This document shows, piece by piece, positions 1 through 7,005 of a DNA stretch of 7,788 bases. The DNA is from an uncultured Eubacteriales bacterium (lineage in GTDB: Bacteria > Bacillota > Clostridia > Oscillospirales > Oscillospiraceae), in NCBI GenBank assembly GCA_905210385.1, contig CAJLWS010000064.1, positions 1 through 7,788 of the forward strand. The letters run 5' to 3'. Numbering within the stretch: position 1 is the first letter of the stretch; each line of letters starts with the position of its first letter. The notes under the pieces were generated by a model. It made no database searches and had not been told where the DNA came from. It was given only the letters and a program-made list of their open reading frames with translations. The translations under genes and the position numbers were made by a program.

Positions 1-1191
1 CTGTCGGAATCCTTCTGCTTCTCCAACAAAATTCAGCTCATGGAGCACTACCACAACTCCTCCTGGCTGGAGCACGGCGGCTCCCCGGAGAAGGCGGTGA
101 AGTCCGCCTTCGTGTCCGCCATAGACGGGTGGCTGAAGCAGAACGGCAAATACCAGAAAAACGAGAGCAAAATCACCTTCAACGACATTCAGGATGCGCT
201 GGTGCTGGTGTCCAACAACTTCTCCACCCAGACCAGCTATGAGAACCAGACCAAGAAATCCATCACCAACAAGTTCGTCCAGGAGGCCATGACCGACTTT
301 CTGCGCGCCCAACTGGAGGTCTATTTCATCGAGAACCCCCTGGATGCGGAGAAGATCGCCGGCCAGGTGCTGGTGAACAAGCGCTCCCGGGAGACGGCGG
401 AGAAGACCCGCCTGGGCATCAAGAAGAAGCTGTCCGGCTCCCTGGACATTTCTAACCGGGTGCAGAAGTTCGTGGACTGCCGCACCAGGGACGTGTCCCG
501 GCGGGAGCTGTATATCGTGGAGGGCGACTCCGCCATGGGCAGCGTCAAGCTGTCCCGGGACCCCGAGTTCCAGGGCATCATGCCCGTGCGGGGCAAGATC
601 CTCAACTGTCTGAAGGCGGACTACGCCAAGATCTTCAAAAGCGAGATCATCACCGACCTTTTGAAAGTCATGGGCTGCGGTGTGGAGGTCAAAAGCAAAA
701 ATAATAAGGATCTTTCTGAGTTTGACCTGAACAACCTGCGGTGGAATAAAATCATCATTTGCACTGATGGTGACGTAGATGGTTTCCAAATCCGAACCCT
801 GATCCTCACCATGCTCTACCGGCTCACCCCAACCCTTATCCAGGAGGGCTACGTTTACATCGCCGAGTCCCCCCTGTATGAGATCACCTGCAAAGAGAAG
901 ACCTGGTTTGCCTACTCCGACCAGGAGAAGAACGCCATCTGCAGGCAACTGGAGGAGGAAAAGAAGAGGTACGACCTCCAGCGTTCCAAAGGTTTGGGCG
1001 AGAACGAGCCGGACATGATGTGGCTGACCACCATGAGCCCGGACACCCGCCGGCTGATCAAGGTCATGCCTGAGGATGTGGAGAAGACCGCGGCGATCTT
1101 CGACCTGCTGCTGGGGGATAACCTGGCTGGGCGAAAGGAACACATCGCCGACAACGGGTATAAGTATCTGGACCTGGCGGACATCTCGTAG
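1..1191 (+). CDS. parE: Type IIA DNA topoisomerase subunit B (ParE/GyrB-like), 5'-truncated by window edge
   Basis: ATPase/Toprim subunit of a bacterial type IIA topoisomerase, which passes one DNA duplex through another in the cytoplasm using ATP. The reading frame is open from base 1, so the start and the GHKL ATPase domain lie outside; 396 codons are seen. Codons 83-85 are the QTK loop of the transducer domain, which contacts ATP. The Toprim domain follows, with YIVEGDSAMGS (catalytic Glu at codon 174), MPVRGKILN and the metal-binding DGDVDG at bases 766-783 (DADVDG in most GyrB). The C-terminal family motif SKGLGENEPDMMWLTTM ends the protein. No E. coli-type Toprim insertion is seen. The sequence is clearly diverged from housekeeping GyrB, and with the ParC-like partner at 1999-4248 it fits a second, topoisomerase IV-like enzyme. 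The family is certain; the ParE rather than GyrB label is inference. Confidence 0.9.
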   Translation: MSESFCFSNKIQLMEHYHNSSWLEHGGSPEKAVKSAFVSAIDGWLKQNGKYQKNESKITFNDIQDALVLVSNNFSTQTSYENQTKKSITNKFVQEAMTDFLRAQLEVYFIENPLDAEKIAGQVLVNKRSRETAEKTRLGIKKKLSGSLDISNRVQKFVDCRTRDVSRRELYIVEGDSAMGSVKLSRDPEFQGIMPVRGKILNCLKADYAKIFKSEIITDLLKVMGCGVEVKSKNNKDLSEFDLNNLRWNKIIICTDGDVDGFQIRTLILTMLYRLTPTLIQEGYVYIAESPLYEITCKEKTWFAYSDQEKNAICRQLEEEKKRYDLQRSKGLGENEPDMMWLTTMSPDTRRLIKVMPEDVEKTAAIFDLLLGDNLAGRKEHIADNGYKYLDLADIS

Positions 1192-1203
1192 GAGGCGTGT
1201 GTT

Positions 1204-1626
1204 ATGAGACAGAAGATCCTCGGGCCCGTCCTCTCCTTGGCGCTGGCGGCAGTCTGTGTGGTACTGCTGGTTTTATGGCAGTGGGAGAAGGGCGGCAGCG
1301 CGGAGATGGACGACCTGCGCCTCTACGGCATGACAGCGGCCCACACCCGCTTTTCCGATTACCTGCGCTCTGGTGATGAGGGAGATTACTGGTACGGTGC
1401 CGCGGAGTTCCAGACCATGGTCAACTGCGCCAGGGCCGAAAATCTGAGCGGTATGACCGACGCCAACGCGGCGGCCGGCATCCTGATGTACAACCCAGAG
1501 CTGGCCCAAAGCCGCCTGGGGGACGTGTGCGCCATCCTGGAGACGTGCATTGCCCAGCCGGACAATGCCGCCCAATGGGAGGTGTCCATGAATGAGCTGC
1601 GCCACCTGCTGGAGGAAGGGAACTAG
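1204..1626 (+). CDS. Small membrane-anchored protein of unknown function
   Basis: A 140-residue protein that I do not recognise. Residues 1-5 are short and basic (MRQKI), and residues 7-25 are a hydrophobic helix rich in Leu, Ala and Val. No lipobox Cys and no clear signal-peptidase site are visible, so it is probably a single-pass protein with about 115 residues outside the membrane. The outer part is mildly acidic, looks helical, and has two Cys (in VNCARAE and AILETCIAQ) that could pair. The ATG start is supported by AGGAGG at 1190-1195 with 8-base spacing. This site overlaps the TAG stop of the upstream topoisomerase gene, so translational coupling and one transcript are likely. A link to topoisomerase function is not shown by the sequence; the position may only reflect a shared operon. 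Confidence 0.75.
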   Translation: MRQKILGPVLSLALAAVCVVLLVLWQWEKGGSAEMDDLRLYGMTAAHTRFSDYLRSGDEGDYWYGAAEFQTMVNCARAENLSGMTDANAAAGILMYNPELAQSRLGDVCAILETCIAQPDNAAQWEVSMNELRHLLEEGN

Positions 1627-1628
1627 CC

Positions 1629-1992
1629 GTGGACAGAGCATTTCCCCGGCGCAAGGAAATCCGGCTGAAACAACATGATTACAACCAGCCGGGCTATTAC
1701 TCCGTGACGATCTGCACCGCAGTCCGAAACAGAGGCATCCTGTGCCATATTCACTCTGTAGGGGGCGCCGCCCTCGGCGCCCCGGACGTTACTCTGACCG
1801 CCGAGGTCGGCGACCCCTACGGCATTACCGCAGATTGTCAACACACTGAAAGGCCTGGCTACGAAGCAGATTGGCCGTCCCATCTGGCAGCGGGGCTATT
1901 ACGACCATGTCATCCGGAATGACACAGACCTGGCCGAGACCCGTCAATATATCGCAAACAATCCCCGCAACTGGATTTTGAATAAGGACTGA
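1629..1992 (+). pseudogene. Degenerate REP-associated tyrosine transposase (RAYT, IS200/Y1 family), deleted and frameshifted
   Basis: Remnant of a Y1-type HUH transposase, the class associated with REP palindromes. The N-terminal part is readable from GTG 1629: PRRKEIRLKQHDYNQPGYYSVTICT, a typical family opening, continuing to VTLTAE near 1803. The C-terminal part is readable in another frame, roughly from 1807 to the TGA at 1990-1992: IVNTLKGLATKQIG, IWQRGYYDHVIRN and RQYIANNPRNW, the usual family ending. The middle, where the HUH motif (MPNHxH) should be, is absent. The combined 364 bases encode about 120 residues against roughly 170-200 for the family, so some 55-60 codons were lost along with the frame. 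The usual catalytic-helix pattern DYxxIWxYIxxNP reads DLAETRQYIANNP here. It cannot be an active transposase. It lies between two genes of the topoisomerase cluster, 2 bases after one stop and 6 bases before the next start. Confidence 0.85.
1762..1783. repeat. 9-bp GC-rich hairpin inside the transposase remnant
   Basis: GGGGCGCCG at 1762-1770 is followed by a 4-base loop (CCCT) and its exact reverse complement CGGCGCCCC at 1775-1783. It is in frame in the remnant (GAALGAP), so it may be a coding feature of this transposase lineage or a palindrome of the type such enzymes recognise. Confidence 0.7.
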
Positions 1993-2001
1993 TTTGATTT
2001 G
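1984..2001 (+). promoter_or_regulatory. Ribosome binding site and TTG start of the ParC-like gene
   Basis: AAGGA at 1984-1988 lies 10 bases before TTG at 1999-2001 and is the only good Shine-Dalgarno match near the start. It overlaps the Lys-Asp codons that end the transposase remnant, whose stop is at 1990-1992. The downstream gene therefore relies on sequence belonging to the inserted element, or the element ended at a pre-existing site. Confidence 0.65.
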
Positions 2002-4248
2002 GCAAAGAAGAAGACGCCCCAGGATGGGGGCGCGAAAAAGGTCAGCAACCCCAACGTCATGGGCCTACGGGCCCAGGTGCTGGAGCAGCCCATCACCGAG
2101 ACGCTGGAAGTCAACTATATGCCCTACGCCATGTCGGTTATCGTCTCCCGGGCCATCCCGGAGATCGACGGTTTCAAGCCCAGCCACCGCAAGCTGCTGT
2201 ACACCATGTACCAGATGCACCTGCTGGGGGGCGCCCGTACCAAGAGCGCCAACGTGGTGGGGGCCACCATGAAGCTCAACCCCCACGGGGACGCGGCCAT
2301 CTACGACACCATGGTTCGCCTGTCCCGGGGCTACGGCGCCCTGCTCCACCCCCTGGTGGACTCCAAGGGCAACTTCGGCAAGGTGTACTCCCGGGACATG
2401 GCCTGGGCCGCCTCCCGGTACACCGAGGTGCGGCTGGACCCCATCTGCCAGGAGCTGTTCCGGGACATCGACCAGGACGCGGTGGACTTTGTGCCCAACT
2501 ACGACGGCAAGCTTCAGGAGCCCACCCTGCTGCCCACCACCTTCCCCAACGTGTTGGTGGCGGCCAACCAGGGCATCGCCGTGGGCATGGCCTCCAACCT
2601 GTGCGGGTTCAACCTGGCGGAGGTGTGTGACGCGGCCATCGCCCGGATGAAGGACCCCAGTGCCGACCTGCTCTCCATTTTGAAGGCCCCGGACTTCTCC
2701 ACCGGCGGCCAGCTGCTCTACGACGGGGCCGCCCTGGCGGAGATCTACCGCACCGGCCGGGGCAGCGTGAAGCTGCGGGCCAAATGGCGGTATGTGAAGG
2801 CGGAAAACCTCATTGAGATCTATGAGATCCCCTACTCCACCACCGTGGAGGCTATCCTGGACAAGGTGGCCGAGCTGGTCAAGTCCGGCAAGGTCCGGGA
2901 GATCTCCGACATGAGGGACGAGACCGGTCTGGATGGGCTGAAATTGGCCATTGACCTAAAGCGGGGCACCGACCCGGACAAGCTCATGGCCAAGCTGTTC
3001 CAGCTCACCCCCCTCCAGGATACCTTCTCCTGCAACTTCAACATCCTCATCGCCGGCATGCCCCGGGTGATGGGGGTGGGCGAGATCCTGGACGAGTGGA
3101 TCGCCTGGCGGATGGACGGGGTGCGCCGGCGCACCTACTATGTGTGCAAGAAGAAGGAGGAGAAACTTCACCTGCTCAAGGGCTTGAAGCGCATCCTCCT
3201 GGACATCGACAAGGCCATCCGCATCATCCGGGAGACGGAGGAGGAGGCCGAGGTGGTGCCCAACCTGATCATCGGCTTCGGCATTGATCAAGTCCAGGCA
3301 GAGTATGTGGCTGACATCCGGCTGCGCAACATCAACAAGGAATATATCCTCAAACGCATTGAAGAGGTGGGCACTCTGGAGGAGGAGATCGCCGACCTGA
3401 AGGATCTCATCAACTCCCCCAAGCGCATCCAGAAGGTGATGACAGGGGAGCTGGAGAACGTGAAGAAGAAGTACGCCGCGCCCCGGCGCACCGAGATCGT
3501 CTATGAGTACCAGCTGCACCAGGAGGTAGAGGAGGAGGCTCGGCAGGTGCCGGAGTACCCAGTCCACGTCTTTATCTCCAAGGAGGGCTACTTTAAGAAG
3601 ATCACCCCGCAGTCCCTGCGTATGAGCGGGGAGCAGAAGTATAAGGAGGGGGATGGCCCCTTTCTCCAGTGGGAGGGGAACAACCGGGACGAGCTGCTGG
3701 TGTTCACCGACCGCCAGCAGTGCTACAAGACCCGGCTGTCCGACTTCGACGACTCCAAGGCCAGCGTGCTGGGGGACTACCTGCCCACCAAGCTGGGTAT
3801 GGAGCCGGAGGAAAAGTTCCTGTGGGCCTGCGACCCGGGGGATTACTCTGCCCACCTGCTGTTCTTCTACGCCAACGGCAAGGCCGCCCGGGTGGAGCTG
3901 TCCGCCTATCAGACCCAGACCCGGCGCAGAAAGCTCACCGGCGCCCTGTCCGACAAGGCGCCTCTGGTGTCCGCCATGGTGCTCCAGGAGGATATGGAGG
4001 TGGCGGTATGCTCCACGGAAGGGCGGTGCGTGGTATTCCACACCGCTTCCCTCACACCCAAGACCACCCGGTCCACCCAGGGGGTCAACGTGATAACCCT
4101 GAAGCCCAAGTACCAGCTGGAATGGGCCAGGCCGCTGGCTGAGACCACCATCGTCAACACCGCCCGGTATCGGGCCCGCTCCCTGCCCATCGCCGGGGCG
4201 CTGCTCCGGGAGGAGGACCGGGGGGAGACCCAGATGTCCCTGCTGTGA
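1999..4248 (+). CDS. parC: Type IIA DNA topoisomerase subunit A (ParC/GyrA-like)
   Basis: Breakage-reunion subunit of a type IIA topoisomerase, 749 residues, partner of the subunit B gene at 1-1191. Residues 40-150 form the winged-helix catalytic region: YMPYAMSVIVSRAIPEIDG, KPSHRKLLYTM, PHGDAAIYDT, then AASRYTEVRL with catalytic Tyr141 preceded by Arg140. The tower and a charged coiled coil follow (about 370-490), then a beta-pinwheel C-terminal domain from about residue 520 (VHVFISKEGYFKKIT). The canonical GyrA box (QRRGGKG) needed for DNA wrapping by gyrase is absent; the most similar stretch is QTQTRRRKLTGAL (638-650). Length and missing box favour topoisomerase IV over gyrase, though divergence makes the name provisional. 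Ala99 occupies the place of E. coli GyrA Ser83, while Asp103 matches Asp87. TTG start chosen for its Shine-Dalgarno site and the lysine-rich N-terminus typical of the family. Confidence 0.92.
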   Translation: MAKKKTPQDGGAKKVSNPNVMGLRAQVLEQPITETLEVNYMPYAMSVIVSRAIPEIDGFKPSHRKLLYTMYQMHLLGGARTKSANVVGATMKLNPHGDAAIYDTMVRLSRGYGALLHPLVDSKGNFGKVYSRDMAWAASRYTEVRLDPICQELFRDIDQDAVDFVPNYDGKLQEPTLLPTTFPNVLVAANQGIAVGMASNLCGFNLAEVCDAAIARMKDPSADLLSILKAPDFSTGGQLLYDGAALAEIYRTGRGSVKLRAKWRYVKAENLIEIYEIPYSTTVEAILDKVAELVKSGKVREISDMRDETGLDGLKLAIDLKRGTDPDKLMAKLFQLTPLQDTFSCNFNILIAGMPRVMGVGEILDEWIAWRMDGVRRRTYYVCKKKEEKLHLLKGLKRILLDIDKAIRIIRETEEEAEVVPNLIIGFGIDQVQAEYVADIRLRNINKEYILKRIEEVGTLEEEIADLKDLINSPKRIQKVMTGELENVKKKYAAPRRTEIVYEYQLHQEVEEEARQVPEYPVHVFISKEGYFKKITPQSLRMSGEQKYKEGDGPFLQWEGNNRDELLVFTDRQQCYKTRLSDFDDSKASVLGDYLPTKLGMEPEEKFLWACDPGDYSAHLLFFYANGKAARVELSAYQTQTRRRKLTGALSDKAPLVSAMVLQEDMEVAVCSTEGRCVVFHTASLTPKTTRSTQGVNVITLKPKYQLEWARPLAETTIVNTARYRARSLPIAGALLREEDRGETQMSLL

Positions 4249-4280
4249 GACTCTGCGGCCTGTAGAGAAAGGAGAACCTT

Positions 4281-5153
4281 ATGAATCGCGCCCAATTTCA
4301 AAAACAGCTGGTGTCCTTCCTGGTAATTACCTTGGCCTCCGCTGTATATGCCTTGGGATTTGTCTGGTGCTATGAACCAAACGATATCGCCTTCGGCGGC
4401 ATCACCGGCATCGCTCAGATTATCAACCACCTTTTACCCGTCGCGCCGGTGGGTGTGACCGTGATCATCCTGAATATTCCCCTGTTTCTGTTGGGCTGGA
4501 AGCTTTTAGGGGGAAAGATGCTGCTGGGCTCCCTCTATGCCATGTTCATCTCATCGGTTTTCATCGACCTCTTTACTCCTCTGTGGGATTGGCAGCCGAT
4601 GGAGCCCTTTTTGGCCACGATCTTCGGCGGCCTGACCATGGGACTTTCCCTGGGACTCATCTTTCAGCAGGGATCCACCACTGGGGGGACCGACCTGGCG
4701 GCACGGCTGCTCAAGTTGAAACTGGCCTGGCTTCCCATGGGCAAGCTGCTCATGGCGGTGGATCTCGTTGTTATCGTGCTGGTGGCCCTGGCCTTCCGGG
4801 CGCTGGATACCATGCTGTACGGTCTGGTGGCCCTGTACATCTCCTCCATTGCCATGGACGGTGTGCTCTACGGCCTGGACAACGCCAAGGTGGCATACAT
4901 TATTAGTGACCACAATGAGGAAATCAGCCGATCCATTGTGGAGGACTTGGACCGGGGGGTTACCGTTCTGCACGGCCAGGGCGCCTATACCGGGACAGAT
5001 AAAAAGGTGCTCCTGTGCGCCTTCAAGCAGCGGGAGATCGCCTCCATTAAGAACCTAGTCAAGGAGATTGACCCGGCTGCATTCCTCATCGTTTGCCCTG
5101 CCCACGAGGTATTGGGGGAGGGCTTCCGGGACTATAAGAAGGACGATCTGTAA
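4281..5153 (+). CDS. YitT family membrane protein (DUF161 plus DUF2179)
   Basis: Polytopic membrane protein of the YitT family, 290 residues, the usual length. Hydrophobic segments lie at about residues 11-30, 57-75, 79-97, 110-130, 155-172 and 177-196. Family hallmarks are the N-terminal PNDIAFGGITGIAQII, the loop QQGSTTGGTDLAARLL (129-144) and MDGVLYGLDNAKVAYIIS (192-209). Residues about 210-283 form a soluble C-terminal DUF2179 domain with RGVTVLHGQGAYTGTDKKVLLC and a final DPAAFLIVCPAHEVLGEGF. The biochemical function of the family is not established; transport of a small solute is often presumed. ATG is supported by AAAGGAG at 4268-4274, 6 bases upstream. It begins 32 bases after the ParC-like stop with no terminator between, so read-through transcription is likely. 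Confidence 0.93.
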   Translation: MNRAQFQKQLVSFLVITLASAVYALGFVWCYEPNDIAFGGITGIAQIINHLLPVAPVGVTVIILNIPLFLLGWKLLGGKMLLGSLYAMFISSVFIDLFTPLWDWQPMEPFLATIFGGLTMGLSLGLIFQQGSTTGGTDLAARLLKLKLAWLPMGKLLMAVDLVVIVLVALAFRALDTMLYGLVALYISSIAMDGVLYGLDNAKVAYIISDHNEEISRSIVEDLDRGVTVLHGQGAYTGTDKKVLLCAFKQREIASIKNLVKEIDPAAFLIVCPAHEVLGEGFRDYKKDDL

Positions 5154-5176
5154 GCGTCGGAAAGGAGCGCAGAGTT

Positions 5177-5767
5177 ATGGCGAATTTGGAACAACTCCGG
5201 GATACCCTGATTGCTCGCGGCTTCGGCTGTTCGGTCTTTGACACAGTCCCCCAGGCGGTAGCCTATCTGAAAGATTCGCTGAAGGGCCGCACCATCGGAT
5301 TCGGAGGCAGTGTGACAGTCCGGGAAATGGGGCTCTATGAAGCCCTTGCCCAGGAAAATACTTGCTATTGGCATTGGGAACAGGGCACCAGGGACCAGGC
5401 AGCGGGAGCCCAGGTATATATCTCCTCACTCAACGGCGTGGCGGAGACGGGAGAGCTGGTTAATATCGACGGATCTGGCAACCGGGTGGCCTCCGGACTG
5501 TACGGACATGAGAAGGTCGTCTTTGTTGTGGGCGTCAATAAGATTGCACCGGACCTAGAGGGGGCAATCTGGCGGGCCAGGAATGTCGCTGGGCCGAAGA
5601 ATGCCCAGAGGTTGGGGAAAAAGACGCCCTGTGCCGCAGGGGGTGACCGGTGCTACGACTGCAATAGCCCGGAGCGGATCTGCTCGGCCATGGTACTCTA
5701 CTGGAGGTGTCCGACAGCGATTCCCGAGATGGAACTGGTCATCATCAACCAGGAGCTGGGATATTAA
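5177..5767 (+). CDS. LUD domain protein (LutC/YkgG-like, DUF162) with C-terminal cysteine cluster
   Basis: Soluble 196-residue protein of the LUD (lactate utilization, DUF162) family. Family signatures are IGFGGSVTVREMGLYEAL (40-57) and the core ISSLNGVAETGELVNIDGSGNRVAS (82-106), a conserved phosphosugar-binding-like strand/loop region shared with LutC and LutB. After the LUD core come Cys152, Cys159, Cys162 and Cys169 in a C-x6-C-x2-C-x6-C arrangement (within PCAAGGDRCYDCNSPERIC), plus Cys178; this could bind a metal or an Fe-S cluster. No lutA or lutB gene is present here, so a role in lactate oxidation is not supported by context. ATG is preceded by AAAGGAG at 5161-5167 with 9-base spacing, 23 bases after the YitT gene. 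Assignment to the family is strong; substrate and reaction are unknown. Confidence 0.9.
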   Translation: MANLEQLRDTLIARGFGCSVFDTVPQAVAYLKDSLKGRTIGFGGSVTVREMGLYEALAQENTCYWHWEQGTRDQAAGAQVYISSLNGVAETGELVNIDGSGNRVASGLYGHEKVVFVVGVNKIAPDLEGAIWRARNVAGPKNAQRLGKKTPCAAGGDRCYDCNSPERICSAMVLYWRCPTAIPEMELVIINQELGY

Positions 5768-5777
5768 AAAGTTCACC

Positions 5778-5793
5778 GGGGGTGAGCGTATTG
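5778..5793 (+). promoter_or_regulatory. Ribosome binding site and TTG start of the lipoprotein gene
   Basis: GGGGGTGA at 5778-5785 differs by one base from the ideal GGAGGTGA and lies 8 bases (counting from the GGGGG block) before TTG at 5791-5793. That TTG opens directly into a basic, then hydrophobic signal peptide. A GTG at 5782 is inside the Shine-Dalgarno stretch, and GTG 5707 lies inside the upstream gene; both fit less well. Confidence 0.6.
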
Positions 5794-6882
5794 AGGAAAC
5801 AGATCGGGCTGCTGTTGCTCGCGGCGGCGCTCATGGCCGGAGCTGGCTGTTCTGCCATGTTGGAGCGTAACTATGTATCTGCTACGACTCATGTGGACTA
5901 TTACGCTGTGGAGGAGGACCCGTCGGTACTGCGGGCGGAGACTTATCAGGGACTGGTCAACTCCATTCTGTACTTTGTGGAAAGCCACTCGGCTACAGGG
6001 ACGATCCGTCTATATAACTATACCGGAGATGTGGAGGCTGATTTGGCCAATGCCTGTACTGAAATTTTGAATGAGGATCCCTTGGGGGCCTATGCCGTCC
6101 GGGATATCCGTTACGACACTACCCGCATCGTCACCTATTACGAGGTCAACCTCAGCGTTATTTACTCCCGCTCTGCTGCCGAGGTGGAAGAAATCCAATT
6201 CGTTACAGGCCTGACCAGCTTGCGCAGAGCGTTTTCTGACACCATCTCCGCCATTCAAGACCGCGTCGCCATCCGGACCTCATATTTTTCCTGGACGGAG
6301 CAGTATCTGACTGAGCTGTTCTGGATTGCCTGCTGCAGCCAGCCGCTCTATGCGGTTGAGGGTCTAGAGATAGATTTTGCCTTCTATCCGGACAGTGGTT
6401 CCCAACGGATTATAGAGGTGTCTATCACTTGGCCCAGGACCGCCGCGGAAGTGGCGGAAAGAGCAGATCGGCTTCAAGAAGTGGCAACGCTGCTGCTGGC
6501 CGACCATCCTCCTGCAGGAGAGAGCTATACGCCTGAAGAACTGGCTGCCGTGTTGGGTACGCGATCAAACCATGACCCGGATGGAAGCTCTGATCCAGAG
6601 AGTGTGTTGGCGGGGACTCCGGGGGATGATCTGGGTGTTCTGTTGAGCATGGAGCTGCTCTGTCAGCAGGCGCAGCTTGACACTGCCATGGTGCTGGGGA
6701 CCGCGGGGCAGGAGAGCGGCTGTTGGCTGATCGTGGAGAGCCAGGACGGCTATCGGCACCTGCTGCTCCAAGATCTGGCAGCCTTTCTGGAAGGCGGCCA
6801 GGAGCTACCCCTATATACGGATGAGGAGCTTACACAATTGGGATACACCTGGCAGGCAAACCTATATCCGGTCTGCGCCTGA
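5791..6882 (+). CDS. Predicted lipoprotein of unknown function, possible degenerate transglutaminase-like C-terminus
   Basis: A 363-residue exported protein. Residues 1-19 are a lipoprotein signal (RKQIG, then LLLLAAALMAGAG) with a candidate lipidated Cys20; the box AGAG|C is permissible but lacks the preferred Leu at -3. The mature protein has a first part (about 30-235) with alternating strands and helices (TYQGLVNSILYFVES, DVEADLANACTEIL, RIVTYYEVNLSVIYSRS) that I cannot place in a family. The last part (about 255-363) has LLSMELLCQQAQLDTAMVLGT, WLIVESQDGYRHLLLQDL and LGYTWQANLYPVC. The order and spacing recall transglutaminase-like domains (LLCxxAGI...VVxG, then WNxVxxDGxYYHVD), but the Cys-His-Asp triad is not visible, so any such domain would be non-catalytic. 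It starts 23 bases after the LUD gene and is probably co-transcribed with it. Outer-face anchoring is inferred from the signal. Confidence 0.82.
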   Translation: MRKQIGLLLLAAALMAGAGCSAMLERNYVSATTHVDYYAVEEDPSVLRAETYQGLVNSILYFVESHSATGTIRLYNYTGDVEADLANACTEILNEDPLGAYAVRDIRYDTTRIVTYYEVNLSVIYSRSAAEVEEIQFVTGLTSLRRAFSDTISAIQDRVAIRTSYFSWTEQYLTELFWIACCSQPLYAVEGLEIDFAFYPDSGSQRIIEVSITWPRTAAEVAERADRLQEVATLLLADHPPAGESYTPEELAAVLGTRSNHDPDGSSDPESVLAGTPGDDLGVLLSMELLCQQAQLDTAMVLGTAGQESGCWLIVESQDGYRHLLLQDLAAFLEGGQELPLYTDEELTQLGYTWQANLYPVCA

Positions 6883-6963
6883 GGGTGACTCTTCTCTGCT
6901 GCGTGCCGCATCCGGAACAGATGGGATGAAAACAGGCTTTCCCATGACGGAGTGAATTTCCTC

Positions 6964-6992
6964 TTGACAAATGGGAATTTTTCTGGTAAAAT
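6964..6992 (+). promoter_or_regulatory. Sigma-A-type promoter of tRNA-Gly
   Basis: A perfect -35 box TTGACA (6964-6969), a 17-base spacer and a -10 box TAAAAT (6987-6992) preceded by TGG, an extended -10. The predicted start is near 6999-7000, only about 6 bases before the mature tRNA 5' end at 7006. The quality fits strong, constitutive stable-RNA transcription. Confidence 0.88.
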
Positions 6993-7005
6993 CCTACCTG
7001 TTGTT

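Noticed and set aside
1629..1992. Programmed frameshift producing an active transposase
   Set aside because: The HUH catalytic region is missing altogether and about 55-60 codons are lost, so joining the frames would not restore an enzyme.
2956..4041. 361-codon open frame on the minus strand
   Set aside because: It lies fully inside the ParC-like gene, whose motifs are unmistakable. The minus-strand translation is Leu/Gly/His/Val-rich low-complexity sequence typical of the reverse of GC-rich coding DNA.
5707..5790. Longer N-terminus for the lipoprotein from GTG 5707
   Set aside because: It would overlap 61 bases of the LUD gene and put about 28 hydrophilic residues ahead of a clear signal peptide. 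TTG 5791 has a near-ideal Shine-Dalgarno.
6921..6945. ATGGG...CCCAT inverted repeat as a terminator for the upstream operon
   Set aside because: Only a 5-bp stem with a 15-base loop and no T-run after it; too weak to call.
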